A stretch of 64,000 bases of DNA, taken from positions 100,052 through 164,051 of the forward strand of contig NW_006767456.1 in assembly GCF_000264995.1 (NCBI RefSeq), read 5' to 3'. A program made the translations under genes and the position numbers. Positions 1 through 11,199 of the stretch are shown piece after piece. Numbering within the stretch: position 1 is the stretch's first letter; every line of letters begins with the position of its first letter. The notes below the pieces were generated by a model. That model searched no databases and was not told where the DNA came from. It saw nothing but the letters and a program-made list of their open reading frames with translations. Origin of the DNA: Punctularia strigosozonata HHB-11173 SS5. Lineage: Eukaryota; Basidiomycota; Agaricomycetes; Corticiales; Punctulariaceae.

Positions 1-558
1 ACTCCTCGGGCTTCGAGTACAAGCCACGTCGTATTCTAACGTTCCTGAACCCTAGTTGCACAAGCACCTCCACGAGATCCTGGGATGCTGGGCGCTGACT
101 TTCCCCAACGTAAGCAATTATATCCACTCGTTAACCATGGTCTTGTCGCTGAGGCGTCGCCGTTCTCTGCGATGCTATAGGTTGGCTGGATCGCAACAAC
201 CAAGGTGCTGGCCGACACATTCGTCATCCCGGGCTTTTACGTCGTGCACCTCATCATGGTCATCCTCATGTGCATTGCCTGGCTGATTCTCTTCGCGCTC
301 ACGATTCTCGCGTTCTGGAAGGGCAAGATCTTCATGGCCAAGGATGAGGAGGTCCTCCGGGACACGTCAAGCCTTCTGGCGAAGGACGCCGAGAAGGGGC
401 GTCGTTCGAGTTCGACTTGGGTGGGCGCGGCAAGGAGCGGCCATCCGAGCATCACCGGCCCGTTGGACCTGGACGCACGCGTGGACGCGAACAGGACGGG
501 CAGGGTGGATACTCTCCACCTCGGAGGACTGGGACACCCGGAAAGCAACCGTTTCTGA
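1..558 (+). CDS. SLAC1/TDT-type transporter, 3' end only
   Basis: This is the C-terminal part of a multi-spanning transporter of the tellurite-resistance/dicarboxylate (TDT) family, which includes fungal malate permeases, sulfite exporters of the SSU1 type and plant SLAC1. Two exons are clear: one starts near base 56, and 181-558 is the last. The 110-180 intron has GTAAGC and TAG ends. Spliced, they read LHEILGCWALTFPN, then VGWIATTKVLADTF, then a hydrophobic final helix (FYVVHLIMVILMCIAWLIL), then an FWKGKIF motif. The 'WALTFPNVGW' block and the last helix ending in a basic loop are typical of the family. The cytosolic tail is Ser- and Asp-rich and ends ESNRF. The 5' part lies outside the window, and the junction before base 56 could not be fixed. 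The substrate cannot be told from this fragment. Confidence 0.7.
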
Positions 559-895
559 GTTCCCGCCTATATCGCTGGAGGCCATTTCTTGCTCATAGAA
601 CGCTCGGACTTTCTTGGACAAACCATTATCGCACAGCATCCCTGTCTATAGATCTTATATTCGACTAGACCACAACCCATAGATTTTGTGCGGTCGCACT
701 CTTGCATCATCCGTGTGGATAGATAACACACCCAACTATATTACACTGCAGCGATATGTCTAATAAGTAGTACAGAGGCAATGTGATCTGTGCATTTCTG
801 TGATTGTTTGTGCGCCTGGTAGTAGGGATGAGGTACGAAGATAGAAGACAACTTGGTAGCAGCAGTGACAGATCTGAGTAACGGAAATTTTAGAA
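559..895. other. Intergenic, convergent 3' ends
   Basis: This is the space between the 3' end of the transporter (+) and the 3' end of the RING-ZZ gene (-). I see no gene or repeat in it. Confidence 0.5.
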
Positions 896-2111
896 TCAAA
901 CGGTTCGTCTGATCGGGTTCGTTCTGTATTGAGCCAAGGGATGGTTCGCTGGATGATTTGGTATAGGCCGCAGGCGACAAATCTCGCACAGGTCAAAATC
1001 GGGGCAAGCCGGGTGCATGCACTGCACAAGACGACCTCAGACCGGAACACTACGAACCACGGGCGAGCGACTTGCCTTCCAGCGCACGCCCAGGATCACG
1101 TTCTCGCAACGATCACAGAAGATAGACGTGCCGGGGCGCGGGGCCGTGGCCACCCGCGCGCTCCTTATCTTGTACATGACGTGCGTGGTGGGGTGCACGT
1201 CGGGAAGCGCTTCGCAGTTCTCGCAGAGGTCGAAATCCGGGCAGTTCGGGTGGGTGCACTGCGATGGGGTCGGGAGTTTATTGGATGAAGACGGAGGAGA
1301 CGGAAAGAACCTGCCTTGTACCGAACGCCAACGACTTTGTTGAGGCATTTGTCACACGTGGCTTCATGTACGGGGGGACGCGCGGGGCCGGCAGGTGGGC
1401 GCTGAGTCCCTGGGGGTTACAGTGAGGGAAGACTGGGAATCGAACACATGCTTACGATGTAATCGGCGGCCTCCCGGACGCGGACGAACTTGTGCGGGTG
1501 AATGCCATAGACTCCACTTGGGGAGGACATCAGCGCTGGACGTTCGGTGGCTAGATCATACACTGCACTTACGGAAAGCATTCGTGGCAGCTATCCCAGT
1601 CTGGACAGTCGATGCATTTCTGTTCAGGGAATCATCAGCAAGGGAGGCGGAGGTGCGATAGGAGGCCCACGGTTGCATACATATCGTGCTCCAACGATTG
1701 GACGCCCACAACGATCGCAGTGCGCGTTGTGTAGCTCCCCCACTCCGAGTGGCCCCACTGGGCCGACGGCAGACGGGAACACCATTGACGACTCGCTCCA
1801 GCCCGCCTGGTCATTCTTGTCATCGAAGTCGACGAGCATCTTGCGCAGTTGCTCTCTGTCGAACTTGTCGCGACAGAACGGACAACATCCGGCTCGTTCG
1901 CCCGACTTCGCAGCCTCCGCCAGGATCTTGCAGGTGCACGATCCGCAAAGGATGTGTCCTGCCGCTCAGACAATATGAGTACATTGCCCATATGCACGCA
2001 CTCTCTGTCGAGTCCGGTGAGCGCACCGCATGGTAATATATGTGGAAGAGATTCGGTCGTATAGTTCTCGAAGCAGACGTCGCAGCCGGAATCGGGCGTG
2101 AGTGCTAGCAT
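896..2111 (-). CDS. RING finger plus three ZZ zinc fingers, likely E3 ubiquitin ligase
   Basis: Seven exons (2111-2027, 1958-1681, 1619-1573, 1516-1456, 1401-1315, 1258-1076, 1021-896) join in frame to 288 residues. Residues 10-57 form a RING finger: CDVCFENY, then PCGHILCGSC, then CCPFC. Three ZZ-type fingers follow, starting near residues 109, 173 and 234. Each begins CDxC and continues with RYK or RWK, then C...C-PD-[FW]-D-x-C-x-x-C, then a His pair. RING proteins of this kind are usually E3 ligases, and ZZ fingers often bind N-termini or substrates; that role is inference here. The start MLALTPDSGCDVC is chosen because an ATG just before the RING is typical of the family. Introns interrupt every ZZ finger at the same place, after the Tyr/Trp-Lys position. 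Two of them have GC donors (1314-1259 and 1075-1022). Confidence 0.88.
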
Positions 2112-2477
2112 GCCGAGTATTGAGATCTGAAGTCCCCTGAGTCGGCAAACACGGAATCTCCGAACCAGATGGCGCGCGACGGGGCCCTTGGACGGTGCAC
2201 AAGCTCGACTTAGATGTAGTTTGTGTAGTAACTCGAGCGTAGCCCGTGATGGACGCACCGCGCGCGCACAGCACGCCGCGTGACGGCATCACTGCTCGCG
2301 ATCCAGTATTTCTGTCACATCTCTCCGGATGATACGGGCTACATGGTATAATATACGTTACAGCGCGGAATAAGGTACACAAGATGGTCCATGGATATAG
2401 CGGTATACAGGTCATCGAGGTTCGGAGATCGGAGAGACGAGGGGGGGGGTTATGTCGTTGCTTGCATCGTGAATTCT
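2112..2477. other. Intergenic, upstream of the RING-ZZ gene
   Basis: This stretch lies between two genes that both read on the minus strand, so it should hold the promoter of the RING-ZZ gene. A G9 run lies near 2440-2450. No other feature is visible. Confidence 0.4.
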
Positions 2478-2867
2478 TTAGCAGCACACACAGCACGGGC
2501 AGCACATGAAAGCAGCGCAACAACCTGCCAAGCTACATGCAGACCCCGGTCAGACGCCTGAACCGCTGCTCCTACAGAGGACGTGCGGCTCACCATGGGC
2601 AGCAACAGCTTTCGTCTTCGCGTCGGTGTCTCTGCACATAAACCACCTGAGGTTGTGGCTGGTACTGCGGTTGAGTCGTATAGTATGCTGCTTGCTGGTG
2701 GTGGTGCTGGCCATGGTCTACGGATGACAATCAGTCGATAAGGAGGTCGGGCGGTTCGGAGGCGACTGAGGCGTACGGCCGTGATTGTGCGTGCTTCCAT
2801 AGTAGGAGGGCTGCGGCATTTGGATCTTGCCCTGCGAATGGTGGTGGTGGTGATCGTGGTGGCCCAT
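2478..2867 (-). CDS. Small His-rich CYSTM (cysteine-rich transmembrane module) protein
   Basis: Three exons (2867-2777, 2717-2594, 2532-2478) give an 89-residue protein too finely split to show as one open frame. It starts MGHHDHHHHHSQGK. It has a His/Gln/Tyr-rich middle (HGHHGQHHHQQAAYY), a proline-glutamine stretch ending QVVYVQRHRREDE, and a cysteine tail SCCCPCLAGCCAAFMCCPCC followed by VCC and stop. The last block has the layout of CYSTM proteins, short tail-anchored membrane proteins linked in eukaryotes to stress and metal tolerance. The exon 3 acceptor (TAG before CTTGGC) is chosen because it alone keeps the Cys frame open to the stop. The joint wealth of His and Cys suggests metal contact at a membrane, which is inference. 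It reads in the same direction as the RING-ZZ gene 366 bp downstream. Confidence 0.72.
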
Positions 2868-4926
2868 GTTCAAGGAAGACGACTAGGAGCGTAGCGCGAA
2901 GTTGGGAAGAATTCCGAAGGTAGAAGTTCAGAGCAAGATCGCGAGAGATATAGGGGAACAGTCAGCAGGCCGCAGCGCAGCACAAGAGATGAGCGCTTCC
3001 GGGCTGTTCGGGTGCGTTCCTTTTGTAAGTACTTGGCAGCACACAGCCCTCCATGCTGCGCCTGTAGTCGCGGTGGCCGTTGCGATTGGAGGATGTGAAT
3101 GTATACGTATTAGTAATCAAGGAGGTAGACTGCAGCTTTGGCGGTGCCGACTTTGGGTGTGTTCGTAATATCCAGTATGGTGGACCCGCGCTTACTACTG
3201 TTCTGTGGCCAGATCAACGCACGAAGCAATCGCAAATTGATAGGGAGAAGGCCTTCACCTGGGCTGATCCGCGTCCTGGTTGACATAGATTGCCCAACCC
3301 TGATCATGAAGTTATTCATACAGTGCCGCTGGGACATCTTTTGACTCTCGACTGCAGTACTCCGCTATCACGCTGCTACGTTACCCGCCTGTGTCAAGGT
3401 ACTGCCCGAACTTATGAATCGCATGCCGGTTGGAGATCACCGTCACAGTCTCTTCGCAATGAACCTTTGTCCTCAGCTCGGCGGCGTCTTCGTCTCCCTC
3501 TTGGGGGCTGGCATAGTACGCTTTCACCAACCCTTTTCCTGTGGAACGACCTCGCGAGACTTGAAATCCGGAATTACGGTGGTTATACATACCATGCTCT
3601 AATTCCCCGGAACTCGCGTTCTGCGCTCACACGGCTTCTTCAATCGGACAACCTCGAGGATCACAGAGGGCCTCTCTTGACAAGCTCCCTGGCGTGCACG
3701 AACTACGCGACCGGGATCCTCGGTACGCAGGTCACAGCGTCCTTGTTTCCAGCTCAACACTGGGGGACAGGCAGCGCGCCGGCCGCGATGCTGCCGACTA
3801 TGGTCCAGCCGACGAGTAGCAACTCGTCGACAACTTCGAGATTGACGCGGGGCGGTGGCGCCGCACTCTGCGGAGGAAGACGAACCATCAAAGCTCCGGC
3901 GAACATGCATATGCCCAGCTCTCCGTAAAGTACTCGTACACCTGTCAATGCGAGCATCGCCGTCACGGATGGGCTGCGCTTTGTGGGGCACCACGAAAGT
4001 TCGAGTACTGATAGAGCTCGCGGGGCTGGTACGTTCTGAGCACGATATATCGCCACGACAAGAGCTAACGAAACGCCAGGACTTTAAAACTCGCGCTGCG
4101 CCCCATCTTGGCCTCTCACGCAGACAACGTCCCCAGGATGTAAGGATCGGAGGCCCCTTAAGTACCGTCAATCGGCGTCGCGCTTCTCATGCGCGAACCA
4201 CACATCGTGCTCCCTCGTCTCGTCCCGCACGCCTCTGCCGATCCTGACGAGGACCCAACGAACCTCGCCGACGCGTCAGGCGAAGACGACGAAGACCCGG
4301 GGGGGGGAGGTAAGAGCAATGCGCATCTCTGCCCCAAGAACGCGTTCGCGGGGGTTGTTGCTGCGCCGACCTCTTTACCGCTCCTCGGGCTCAGGGGGAG
4401 GAACGATCGACCGATTCCGGAACGGATCGCGCCGTCGTGCTTGGGGGGGGGGTTGCCATTGCGTGAGCGGACCGACGGAGTGCACGTCGAACTGGGGGCT
4501 GGGGACGCGCATCAGACGGACGGGAGAAAGAGAGAGAGGGCGGGGGGTCGGTTTTGAGTTTAGTCAAGAGGACCATAGAAATGTGGGCGCGAGGGTTACA
4601 ATGATAGCTTTTTTTTCTTTCCGATGGACGTATTTAAAAAGAAAAAAGCGACATGATCTAGAGCTACAGGACTGCGGTACACACATAGATATAGCGAGAA
4701 ACGCGGGAGTGGGGTCGTACGTGGGGCATGCGGAGCACAAGAGACGGAGGAATAACGTTAGAAGCGTCAACAAGGAGGGAGGCGAGCAAGTTCAAGAGAG
4801 AGGTCGATATCCTACAGCGGTGATTGTCCCAGGGGCAAGATGTTTCATCCCAGGTATCAAGTGTTAACATGGGAGGAGCACGGGGATGGGGACGAAGGCA
4901 GGGGCCGCCGCTTGTTCCCCCCCTTT
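2868..4926. other. Long stretch without a firm gene
   Basis: There are no recognisable domains on either strand. The plus-strand frame 3290-3928 has the composition of a shadow frame. A weak minus-strand candidate at 3754-4056 is listed separately. From 4290 to 4560 the plus strand is G-rich, with runs of seven or more G near 4299 and 4443. Confidence 0.35.
3754..4056 (-). CDS. Doubtful exon of a small membrane protein
   Basis: A minus-strand frame with two hydrophobic stretches: VRVLYGELGICMFAGALMV, and VDELLLVGWTIVGSIAAGAL after a Pro/Arg-rich loop. It ends PVPQC and stop. This layout could be part of a four-helix MARVEL-like protein, but no conserved motif fixes it, and I could not find matching exons up- or downstream. 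It may equally be non-coding. It is listed only so the region can be checked. Confidence 0.2.
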   Translation of the reverse strand: MAIYRAQNVPAPRALSVLELSWCPTKRSPSVTAMLALTGVRVLYGELGICMFAGALMVRLPPQSAAPPPRVNLEVVDELLLVGWTIVGSIAAGALPVPQC

Positions 4927-6466
4927 TCACGGCGCGCCCCGGTCGGGCACGGGCACGTCGACCCATGCCACCTTCTGATCCTCTCTCGCCGTGCGCGTCC
5001 CGAAATCGACCGTGCGCGTCCCGACGGCGGCGGGCAGGTCGACCGTCCTCGTCTGCGCGTACTCGTCCTTCCCCTCGTCCCGCGTCGAGTCCTCCGTGAC
5101 GCTGCTCAGGCCGGTGAGCGTGATCGCGCGGGTGCTGACGCCGCCCCTGCTCTTCCCGCCCCATCCGAACGTCGTCGTCGTCGTGCCTCCCCCTCCCGCA
5201 CTCTTCTTGAAGACGCTGGTGGAGAACCGGAGCTTGGAGCCGAACTTGAGGTAGGTGTTCGCGGCCGAGTCGTCCGGGTCGTCGGTGTCGGACGAGTCGT
5301 GGCGGCCCATGGCGCGGATGAAGGCGGTGGCGAGGACGGGGACGTTGCAGACCATGAGCGACACGCCGTTCTCGACCATGGCCGCGATGACGACCTTGAT
5401 CCCGGCGTCCTCGAAGATGAGCGCGGCGTGCACGAGGGACACCACCCTGGGAAAAAGGTTGGAAATTCGGGTTTATTATTATTATTATCATTATCATGAT
5501 GGTTTGGGGGGTTTTTTTTGGTGAGACGTACGTGGTGACGATGGAGGTGGAGAAGATGAACATGAGGCGGCGCCGGGTGGAGTCGTCGGCGGACATGGCG
5601 CTCAGCAGGCGGAGCGGGACGACGAGGAGGAGCGTGTCCGAGAGGATGTCCGCTGCAACCGTCATCGTCGTCAGCAGTCCTTTCCCCACACACCGGTCAC
5701 GGAACGAAAGGGGGGGGGGACTAATACGCACTGACGAGCTGGCAGATGGCGACCTGCTGGTCGAGCGGGCATTGCGGCGAGCGCTCGTTCTTCCACGTGC
5801 CGCCGAGGGGCTCGCACACCCAGAACAGCTGAGAGGAAGGAACGAGGGTCGGGGAATGTACCGTAGTGGAGCTCTAAGGGGGGGGGGCGTACTTGGCAGA
5901 TCATGACGACGAGCACGAGGCCGAAGAGGCCGGCGGTCCAGCGGAGGATCTGCGGACGAGGGGTGGTGTGAGCGGTTGGAGGGGAGATAGCAGGGGGGGA
6001 CTCACGTGGGTGCGGCGCTGGTTAGAGTCGATGCGGATGATGGAGAACAGGATGGAGAGCCGGGCCATCCTGCGATGCGACGGCGTCAACACACGTACGT
6101 CGTTCATAGGATCGCAAAGGAAGAGAAGGAAAAGGGGCACTACGAACCATATGATGCAGTAGAAGGTGGCGGCCATGATGTAGTACGCGGCGACGTTGGT
6201 GGTGCGGGAGAAGACGGACGGGTCGGGGACGTGGAGGAAGACGGCGCCGATCTGGAGGAGCTGGAAGACCATGGAGAAGAGGGCGAAGCCGTCGTCCCAC
6301 CAGTACCGGCCGCGGCGCATCCAGAGGCGGGTGCAGGTGGTGCAGATGGCGATCCCGGCGCAGACGCCATTGGAGACTGCGCGGTGACGGGCGGGTGAGT
6401 ACGAGCGAAAGGCAGAGGGGAAGAGAGGGACCGACTCTTGAGCTGAACGAGCGGGCCGATGACCAT
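4927..6466 (-). CDS. Rhodopsin-like 7-TM membrane protein (Fung_rhodopsin/SAT4 type), copy 1
   Basis: Seven exons (6466-6436, 6376-6148, 6069-6006, 5949-5893, 5828-5732, 5652-5532, 5446-4927) join in frame. Seven hydrophobic segments are visible. Landmarks are SNGVCAGIAICTT, then RYWWDDGFALFSMVFQLLQ (the WDD block of this fungal family), then MARLSILFSIIRIDS, then GLVLVVMICQVLFWVCEPL, then TDILSDTLLLVVPLRLL, then RLMFIFSTSIVTTVVSLVHA, then VENGVSLMVCNVPVLATAF. The family is known from Ascomycete PTH11/SAT4-like proteins, some of which sense surfaces or ligands; function here is unknown. The cytosolic tail is long, Gly/Thr/Asp-rich and ends DRGAP. A second copy lies at 20114-21722 with introns at the same places. 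Both copies are divergent from a gene for a related secreted protein. Introns carry C-runs and a (TAA)n tract. Confidence 0.82.
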
Positions 6467-7615
6467 GGTGGCGCAGCGCTGGCGGACTGTGTTGGTTTGT
6501 CGGGGAAGTTTTTACGTGCGGCGGCGGGGACCGCTGCTCATCTGGGGATCTGAGGCGGGGGACGAGGAGACCGGGGAGGGAGGAGGGGGCGAGACGGGGA
6601 AGGATATAAGCCGGAAGGATGGCCATTCAGTTTCTGCCTTCGCGTCGTCTGCTTCGGACCATCAAACGGGCTCCAAGCTCGGGCGTGGCGTGCTGCAGAG
6701 TCCCCCGCCTTCGCCCCCTCCTTCTGCTTCCGTTCGAGACACATTGATTTGGGCGCGCCCCACGTGGGAACTGGTCTCACATGCCACACCACACCACACT
6801 TTTGCGCTCTCTTCGCTGGTCGGACAGGGATATGTATAGCGGCTCGGTAGCGTGCGGCACAGGCCTGGGCGTCGGGCTCTGCTGGGAACGCGATCCCAGC
6901 TCGCCATCTCTACGACGCTCGCACCGATGGCATGGGGAGGGACAACCGTCCGCGTGATGCCGTGACGGGCTCACTGTAACACGTCACGCATCTCTCCGTT
7001 CTGGAAATACCACCGCGCCCATCAGAGCCAGCAGAGGACCCGGAAGACCGCGCGTCCGGCAATCTGTGGCCAGCTGAACTTTATGATCGCCTTCCGGACT
7101 TCTAGCTTTGTGCGCCCGGACGGTCGACGCAGGAATGGAGACAGCCCAGCGTCGAGCGAGCAGCGCCCGGGATGTGGGGAGCGCAGGGGCATGGCGCGGC
7201 GCGTACGCACCAAATTCCCCCGCCCCGCCCCGCCCCCCCGCCTCTTACCGCGCCCACCGCCGCTCGTTCCGCCCATGACGACCCAACCCGACCGCGGCCC
7301 TGTGGCACACACCGCGCGGGTGTGTGTGTGTGTGTGCCTGGGGACAATCATGACGATTACCTCCGCGTACATCCGCTCGCTCTCCTTTGCGGTTAGCCGC
7401 TACCCACACACCCTTTCGCTGGCACCGAGATAAAATCGCTGGTATTCTCCTCGCCGCGTCGGCGTCTGCGTGGTGGCTCTCTCGGCGTGTGTGCGATCAC
7501 TTCCACCGTGCCGCGGCCCGACAACAGAGCAAACACCCAACTTGCTGGAATCGTTAAATAAACACCGGAACGTCCACCACAATCCCCTCGATAACACAAC
7601 GCACCCCGACACGCC
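6467..7615. other. Divergent intergenic region, copy 1
   Basis: This is a 1.15 kb region between the start of the 7-TM gene (-) and the start of the secreted-protein gene (+), so it can serve both promoters. A (GT)n tract lies near 7319-7335 and a C-rich stretch at 7218-7240. No gene is visible. The matching region of copy 2 is 21723-22804. Confidence 0.45.
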
Positions 7616-8204
7616 ATGTCGCTGCTGCTCACGTCCCTCGCCCTCCTCGCGCTCGCCGCCCTCGCGCGCGCCGCGAACCAGACGCTGATCGCGACCGCCA
7701 TCGTCACCGACCCGTCCACGAACGCGTCCGCCTTCGAGTGCTGGCAGCTCGCCGCCCCCTTCACCGTCTCCACCGGCGCCGGCACCGCGGGCGCCGCCAC
7801 CCTCCAGCTCGGCGCCCTCGCCAACGCCACCTACACCGTCCTCCCGCCCCACTTCGAGGGCGGCGTCCACAACGCGCCTTTCCCTCAGTCAGTTGCAGGC
7901 CGTGATTTGTTTTTGACGACGACAAATTGTGATAAACATGGTGTTTATATTCAGATACGTCATCTTCTCCGCCGGCCTCGCGCACGTCACCCTCCCCGCC
8001 TCCCCGGGCGTCGAAGCGTTCGTCGTGGGCGGCTCGCAGGGGCTCATCGTCGCCGTCGACACCACCGGATCCGGCCACAACACCTCCTACCCCTCCGCCG
8101 AGCAGACGATCGCCTTCCAGGTCCCCTTCGCCGACGGCCTCGTCCCGGATCACACCGTGCTCAACTCCGGGCCGTGTACGGGCTCGCAGATCCAGTCCAG
8201 CTGA
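7616..8204 (+). CDS. Small secreted cupin-like protein, copy 1
   Basis: Two exons (7616-7887 and 7955-8204) encode 173 residues. The first 20 or so form a signal peptide (MSLLLTSLALLALAALARA). The mature part has FECWQLAAPF, STGAGTAGAATLQLGAL, NATYTVLPPHFEGGVHNAP, then GLAHVTLPAS, SQGLIVAVDTTGSGHNTSYP and IAFQVPFADG. The Gly/Pro spacing and the alternating hydrophobic strands fit a cupin-like beta-barrel, as in small secreted proteins of Agaricomycetes; this is inference, and no metal-binding triad is certain. Three Cys are visible (ECW, SGPCTG and the signal region is free of others), so it is not a hydrophobin. It is divergent from the 7-TM gene at 4927-6466. The copy at 22805-23373 is very close, with the intron at the same codon. 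Confidence 0.8.
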
Positions 8205-10084
8205 TCGAACGGAGGTGTGTGTATTGTTCGGGGATGAGGACGTCGACCGTTTTGCGGGAACTGACGCGCCAAATTAGTAAAAATCTAAAAACACATCTAA
8301 TATGTACAGTGCGAAGAAAAACCCGCATACAGTTTGTTCCATTCGTCTCTGTTGTATACTCGTTCGCTCGCTCGTAACATTATCCGTAACCCGTTATCCC
8401 CCCTCGTCTTTTTCTCGCGTAAAGTCCGGAGGAAAGAAGAAGAAGAACAAACAGCCGCGCGCTACCATCAAGCAACCCCTGACTGATGCATTCCCAACGA
8501 TCCAATAATAACATATACACGAAAGAAACATCGACATTGCCGGCAGTTCACGCCTTCCAATCCGCTTCCGCGTTTAACATGCCCGGACTCGGACCCCGGC
8601 CGCGGTTATGTTTATACCTGCCCAGGCACCGCCCGATCTGAGCGCGGAGATGGAATTGGAAGGAGCCGCGAAATAACGACCCGTGTGAGGGGCGGGGCGC
8701 CGTGTATGCATGTGCTTGTTATACTTGAGCACACACCGTGAGCCGGGGACGACACGAGACGCAGCGATGACTGGCGGCGCCGCGACGTCGGCGAGGTTAT
8801 ACTGGGAGGGGCGGAGGGTGTCTTTAGCATAACCAATCTGAGGTCCGTATCGCCGACGCTCAGGCGTGTTGCAGATGCTGCAGATGATCTGTCTACGGTC
8901 CGAAGCTTAGCTTGGTGAGTTCCTCTCTCTCCATCCGCACTCATTCGCGACTACATACATAATACTGTACACAGGCAGATTTTATTTTGCGCTCGGTGCG
9001 TCAATCTCAAAATCACAGTATCGATTCCCAGCTCCCGTCATCCCTTGCGACCACGGGCGCGGGTCTAGAGTTCGTCAAAAGGCTAAAAACAACAAAGCCC
9101 GGCGTAAGTATGTATGGCTTCCCGCGGTGTGGACCGGCGATTTTCCGGCGAATGACGAGCGGGCTCGTGGGGATGCTCCGTAATCACCGGCCGGTGAACG
9201 ATGAAAGTCCCCCTCCTCCAAGTGCGTTTGATCTGCTCAGGCACGACGAATTACTCCAAACGAATTGAGTAGCCCTGGCTATGTATATCAGCGTGCAACC
9301 GAGTGCCAGTGATTGGCAGGCGAGAAACGCGTTACAGCCCGGTCTGGTCAACTTCCTGCCCATCCCAAGCCACGACGAAATCCTCTCGCAGCAGCGCAAT
9401 CGAGAGAGCTCTGCGCTCAGGATCTTCAGATTCAACCGGCGTGCATTACTCCGGGCACGCGAGAGCGTACTTGTCGTCACGGGCCGTGCCTGGACGCTGG
9501 CATATTCTGCCATATCCATATTCCCAAAGGCTCGAGCGGCGCAGACCCACTCCGGCGGAGATTGTCAGGGCCTTGGCCCGGTCATCTCTCTTAGCTTACT
9601 GGTTTGTGTTCGTTGCAGTCACGGTGTGCCTGGGGGATCGGCCTTGGGCAAGCTACACGGTTTTAGCGTTCTGTCCAAGTTCGAACTCAGCGGTATGGGC
9701 GCGCGCATGATACACTGTCAACGAGAATCAGATACCGCGAGGGAGTTGATAGAGTGATTCCGGATATATACAAACTTGCAACATCATGGGGCCGGTTAAT
9801 TGCTGCGACTGACTTGATTCACCGGACATTGCGTGGACGTGCGTGCCGCTCATCTAATCTAAACGCATAGCATCGACTTTCAGGCGATCGATCGCCACGG
9901 AGTCAACGAACGCATGCACACCTCCTCCGGAACATAGTACACCGAAGTGCTATAGCAGGTAAGTGACATCATCAGATCGTATCTATCGACATCTGAAAGA
10001 ACCCGGACACGGATCTTGGACTTTGACGCCACGAAGGGCGCTCTCTACGCTCGCTCAAACAGGATATCGACAGAGAGTAATGCA
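8205..10084. other. Intergenic, nothing recognised
   Basis: About 1.9 kb between the 3' end of the secreted-protein gene and the 3' end of the AhpD-like gene. Open frames at 8612-8944 (-) and 9281-9757 (+) lack domains, signal peptides and convincing splice partners. Confidence 0.4.
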
Positions 10085-11199
10085 TCACAGGTCGGGCACC
10101 TCGCCCTGCCAGCTCACACCGCATCGCTGCGCGACTTCCATCGCGATCTGCCGGATCGCCTTGGTCTGCTCCACCGTCGCGCCGTTGCGCACCGCGCCGC
10201 TCAGGTGCCTGTGATTCCCAAGAACAAAAGCCGCATGAGTATGCGTACGCAAACGCGTCGATGCGTCGAAGTCGAAGTAAGCGCACCAGTTGATCTGGCG
10301 CGGGCAGTCGATGGCGACGAGCCCGGAGATCATCATGTACGACGTCTCCGCCTTGCTGAGTATGTCCTCGAACGAGTACACGAAGCCGTACGCGGGCCCG
10401 ATGCAGAAGTACCCTGTAAGATCGCATCAGTCAGCCGCGTCCCATCTCCTCCTTCTCTGTTCGGTAGCCTGAGCGCGCATGGAGCTTGGATCCCCGTTTT
10501 CGGCGCGCTCTTGCGCTACTGGCTGCGCACGGCATGGGAGCGCCGTTGCCGAGCAGCGAGGGTACGACATGACAAAAGAGTCGGAACTCACCGAAATCGG
10601 GGCTGATTTTGTTGAGCAGCGCGGACGTGCCCTTCGCCGTTTCGCCGTACGTCTCGCCGAAGAAGGCCTCGCCGCGCGCGAACCAGCCTTCCTTGCTTTC
10701 CTTCATATCGCTGAGGGTTTCCACGATGTCAACGAGGCTCCGCATGATGACCACCCAAAGGAAAGGGGAGAGCACGCACCGGAGGGGTTCCTTGTCCCTC
10801 AACTCGTCCGGGGTCGCCTCCGAGAGCGCCACCATGCCGTTGATCGCCTACTCACCCACAACCCAACCTCGTCAGCATCCATCGCAAACGCGCAATCAAC
10901 GGGCGGGGGGGCGTCGTCACCTTCGGGTACCCGCCGATAATGCCCGACTTGAACAGCGCGTCGCGCAGCTTGCGCGCGAGCCGGAGACGCTCCGCGGGCT
11001 CGTCGACCTTGGCGAGCACGTACTCGAACACGCGCGGGACGGCCTCGGGCCGGTTCGCGGCGCTGTACGCGACCGCGGCGGCGACGTACCACGGGCTGTC
11101 GACGACCGCGCGCGAGGGCGAGGTCGATGCGGATGACGTCGAGGGATAGAGCGCCTCGAGGCGCGACAGGAAGGCGGCGTCGACGAGCTCGGCTGTCAT
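10085..11199 (-). CDS. AhpD-like / carboxymuconolactone decarboxylase family protein
   Basis: Five exons join in frame. The first begins MTAELVDAAFLSRLEALYP and contains SPWYVAAAVAYSAANRPEAV and LRDALFKSGIIGGYPK. The next read AINGMVALSEATPDELRD, LVDIVETLSDMKES, then GYFCIGPAYGFVYSFEDILS and AETSYMMISGLVAIDCPRQI. The last (10208-10085) reads WHLSGAVRNGATVEQTKAIR, ending GEVPDL. This order of helices, with 'FKSG', 'YGFVYS' and 'HLSGAVRNGAT', matches fungal AhpD-like proteins. The classical Cys-x-x-Cys of bacterial AhpD is absent: the CPRQINW segment has one Cys. A peroxidase role is therefore unlikely. The ATG at 11199 is the first in frame; an upstream TTG codon is not used. The biochemical role of the fungal family is not established. 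Confidence 0.75.

Noticed and set aside
1420-1460. T-arm-like GTTCGATTCCC on the minus strand.
   Set aside because: It lies inside an intron of the RING-ZZ gene, and no D-arm or anticodon arm is found beside it.
3290-3928. 212-residue plus-strand frame.
   Set aside because: No domain, no signal peptide and mixed composition. A minus-strand frame in the same place has more protein-like hydrophobic segments.
9281-9757. 158-residue plus-strand frame.
   Set aside because: No recognisable motif, and the other frames over the same bases look equally good.
10085-11199. AhpD-like gene as a working alkylhydroperoxidase.
   Set aside because: The paired active-site Cys of bacterial AhpD is missing.
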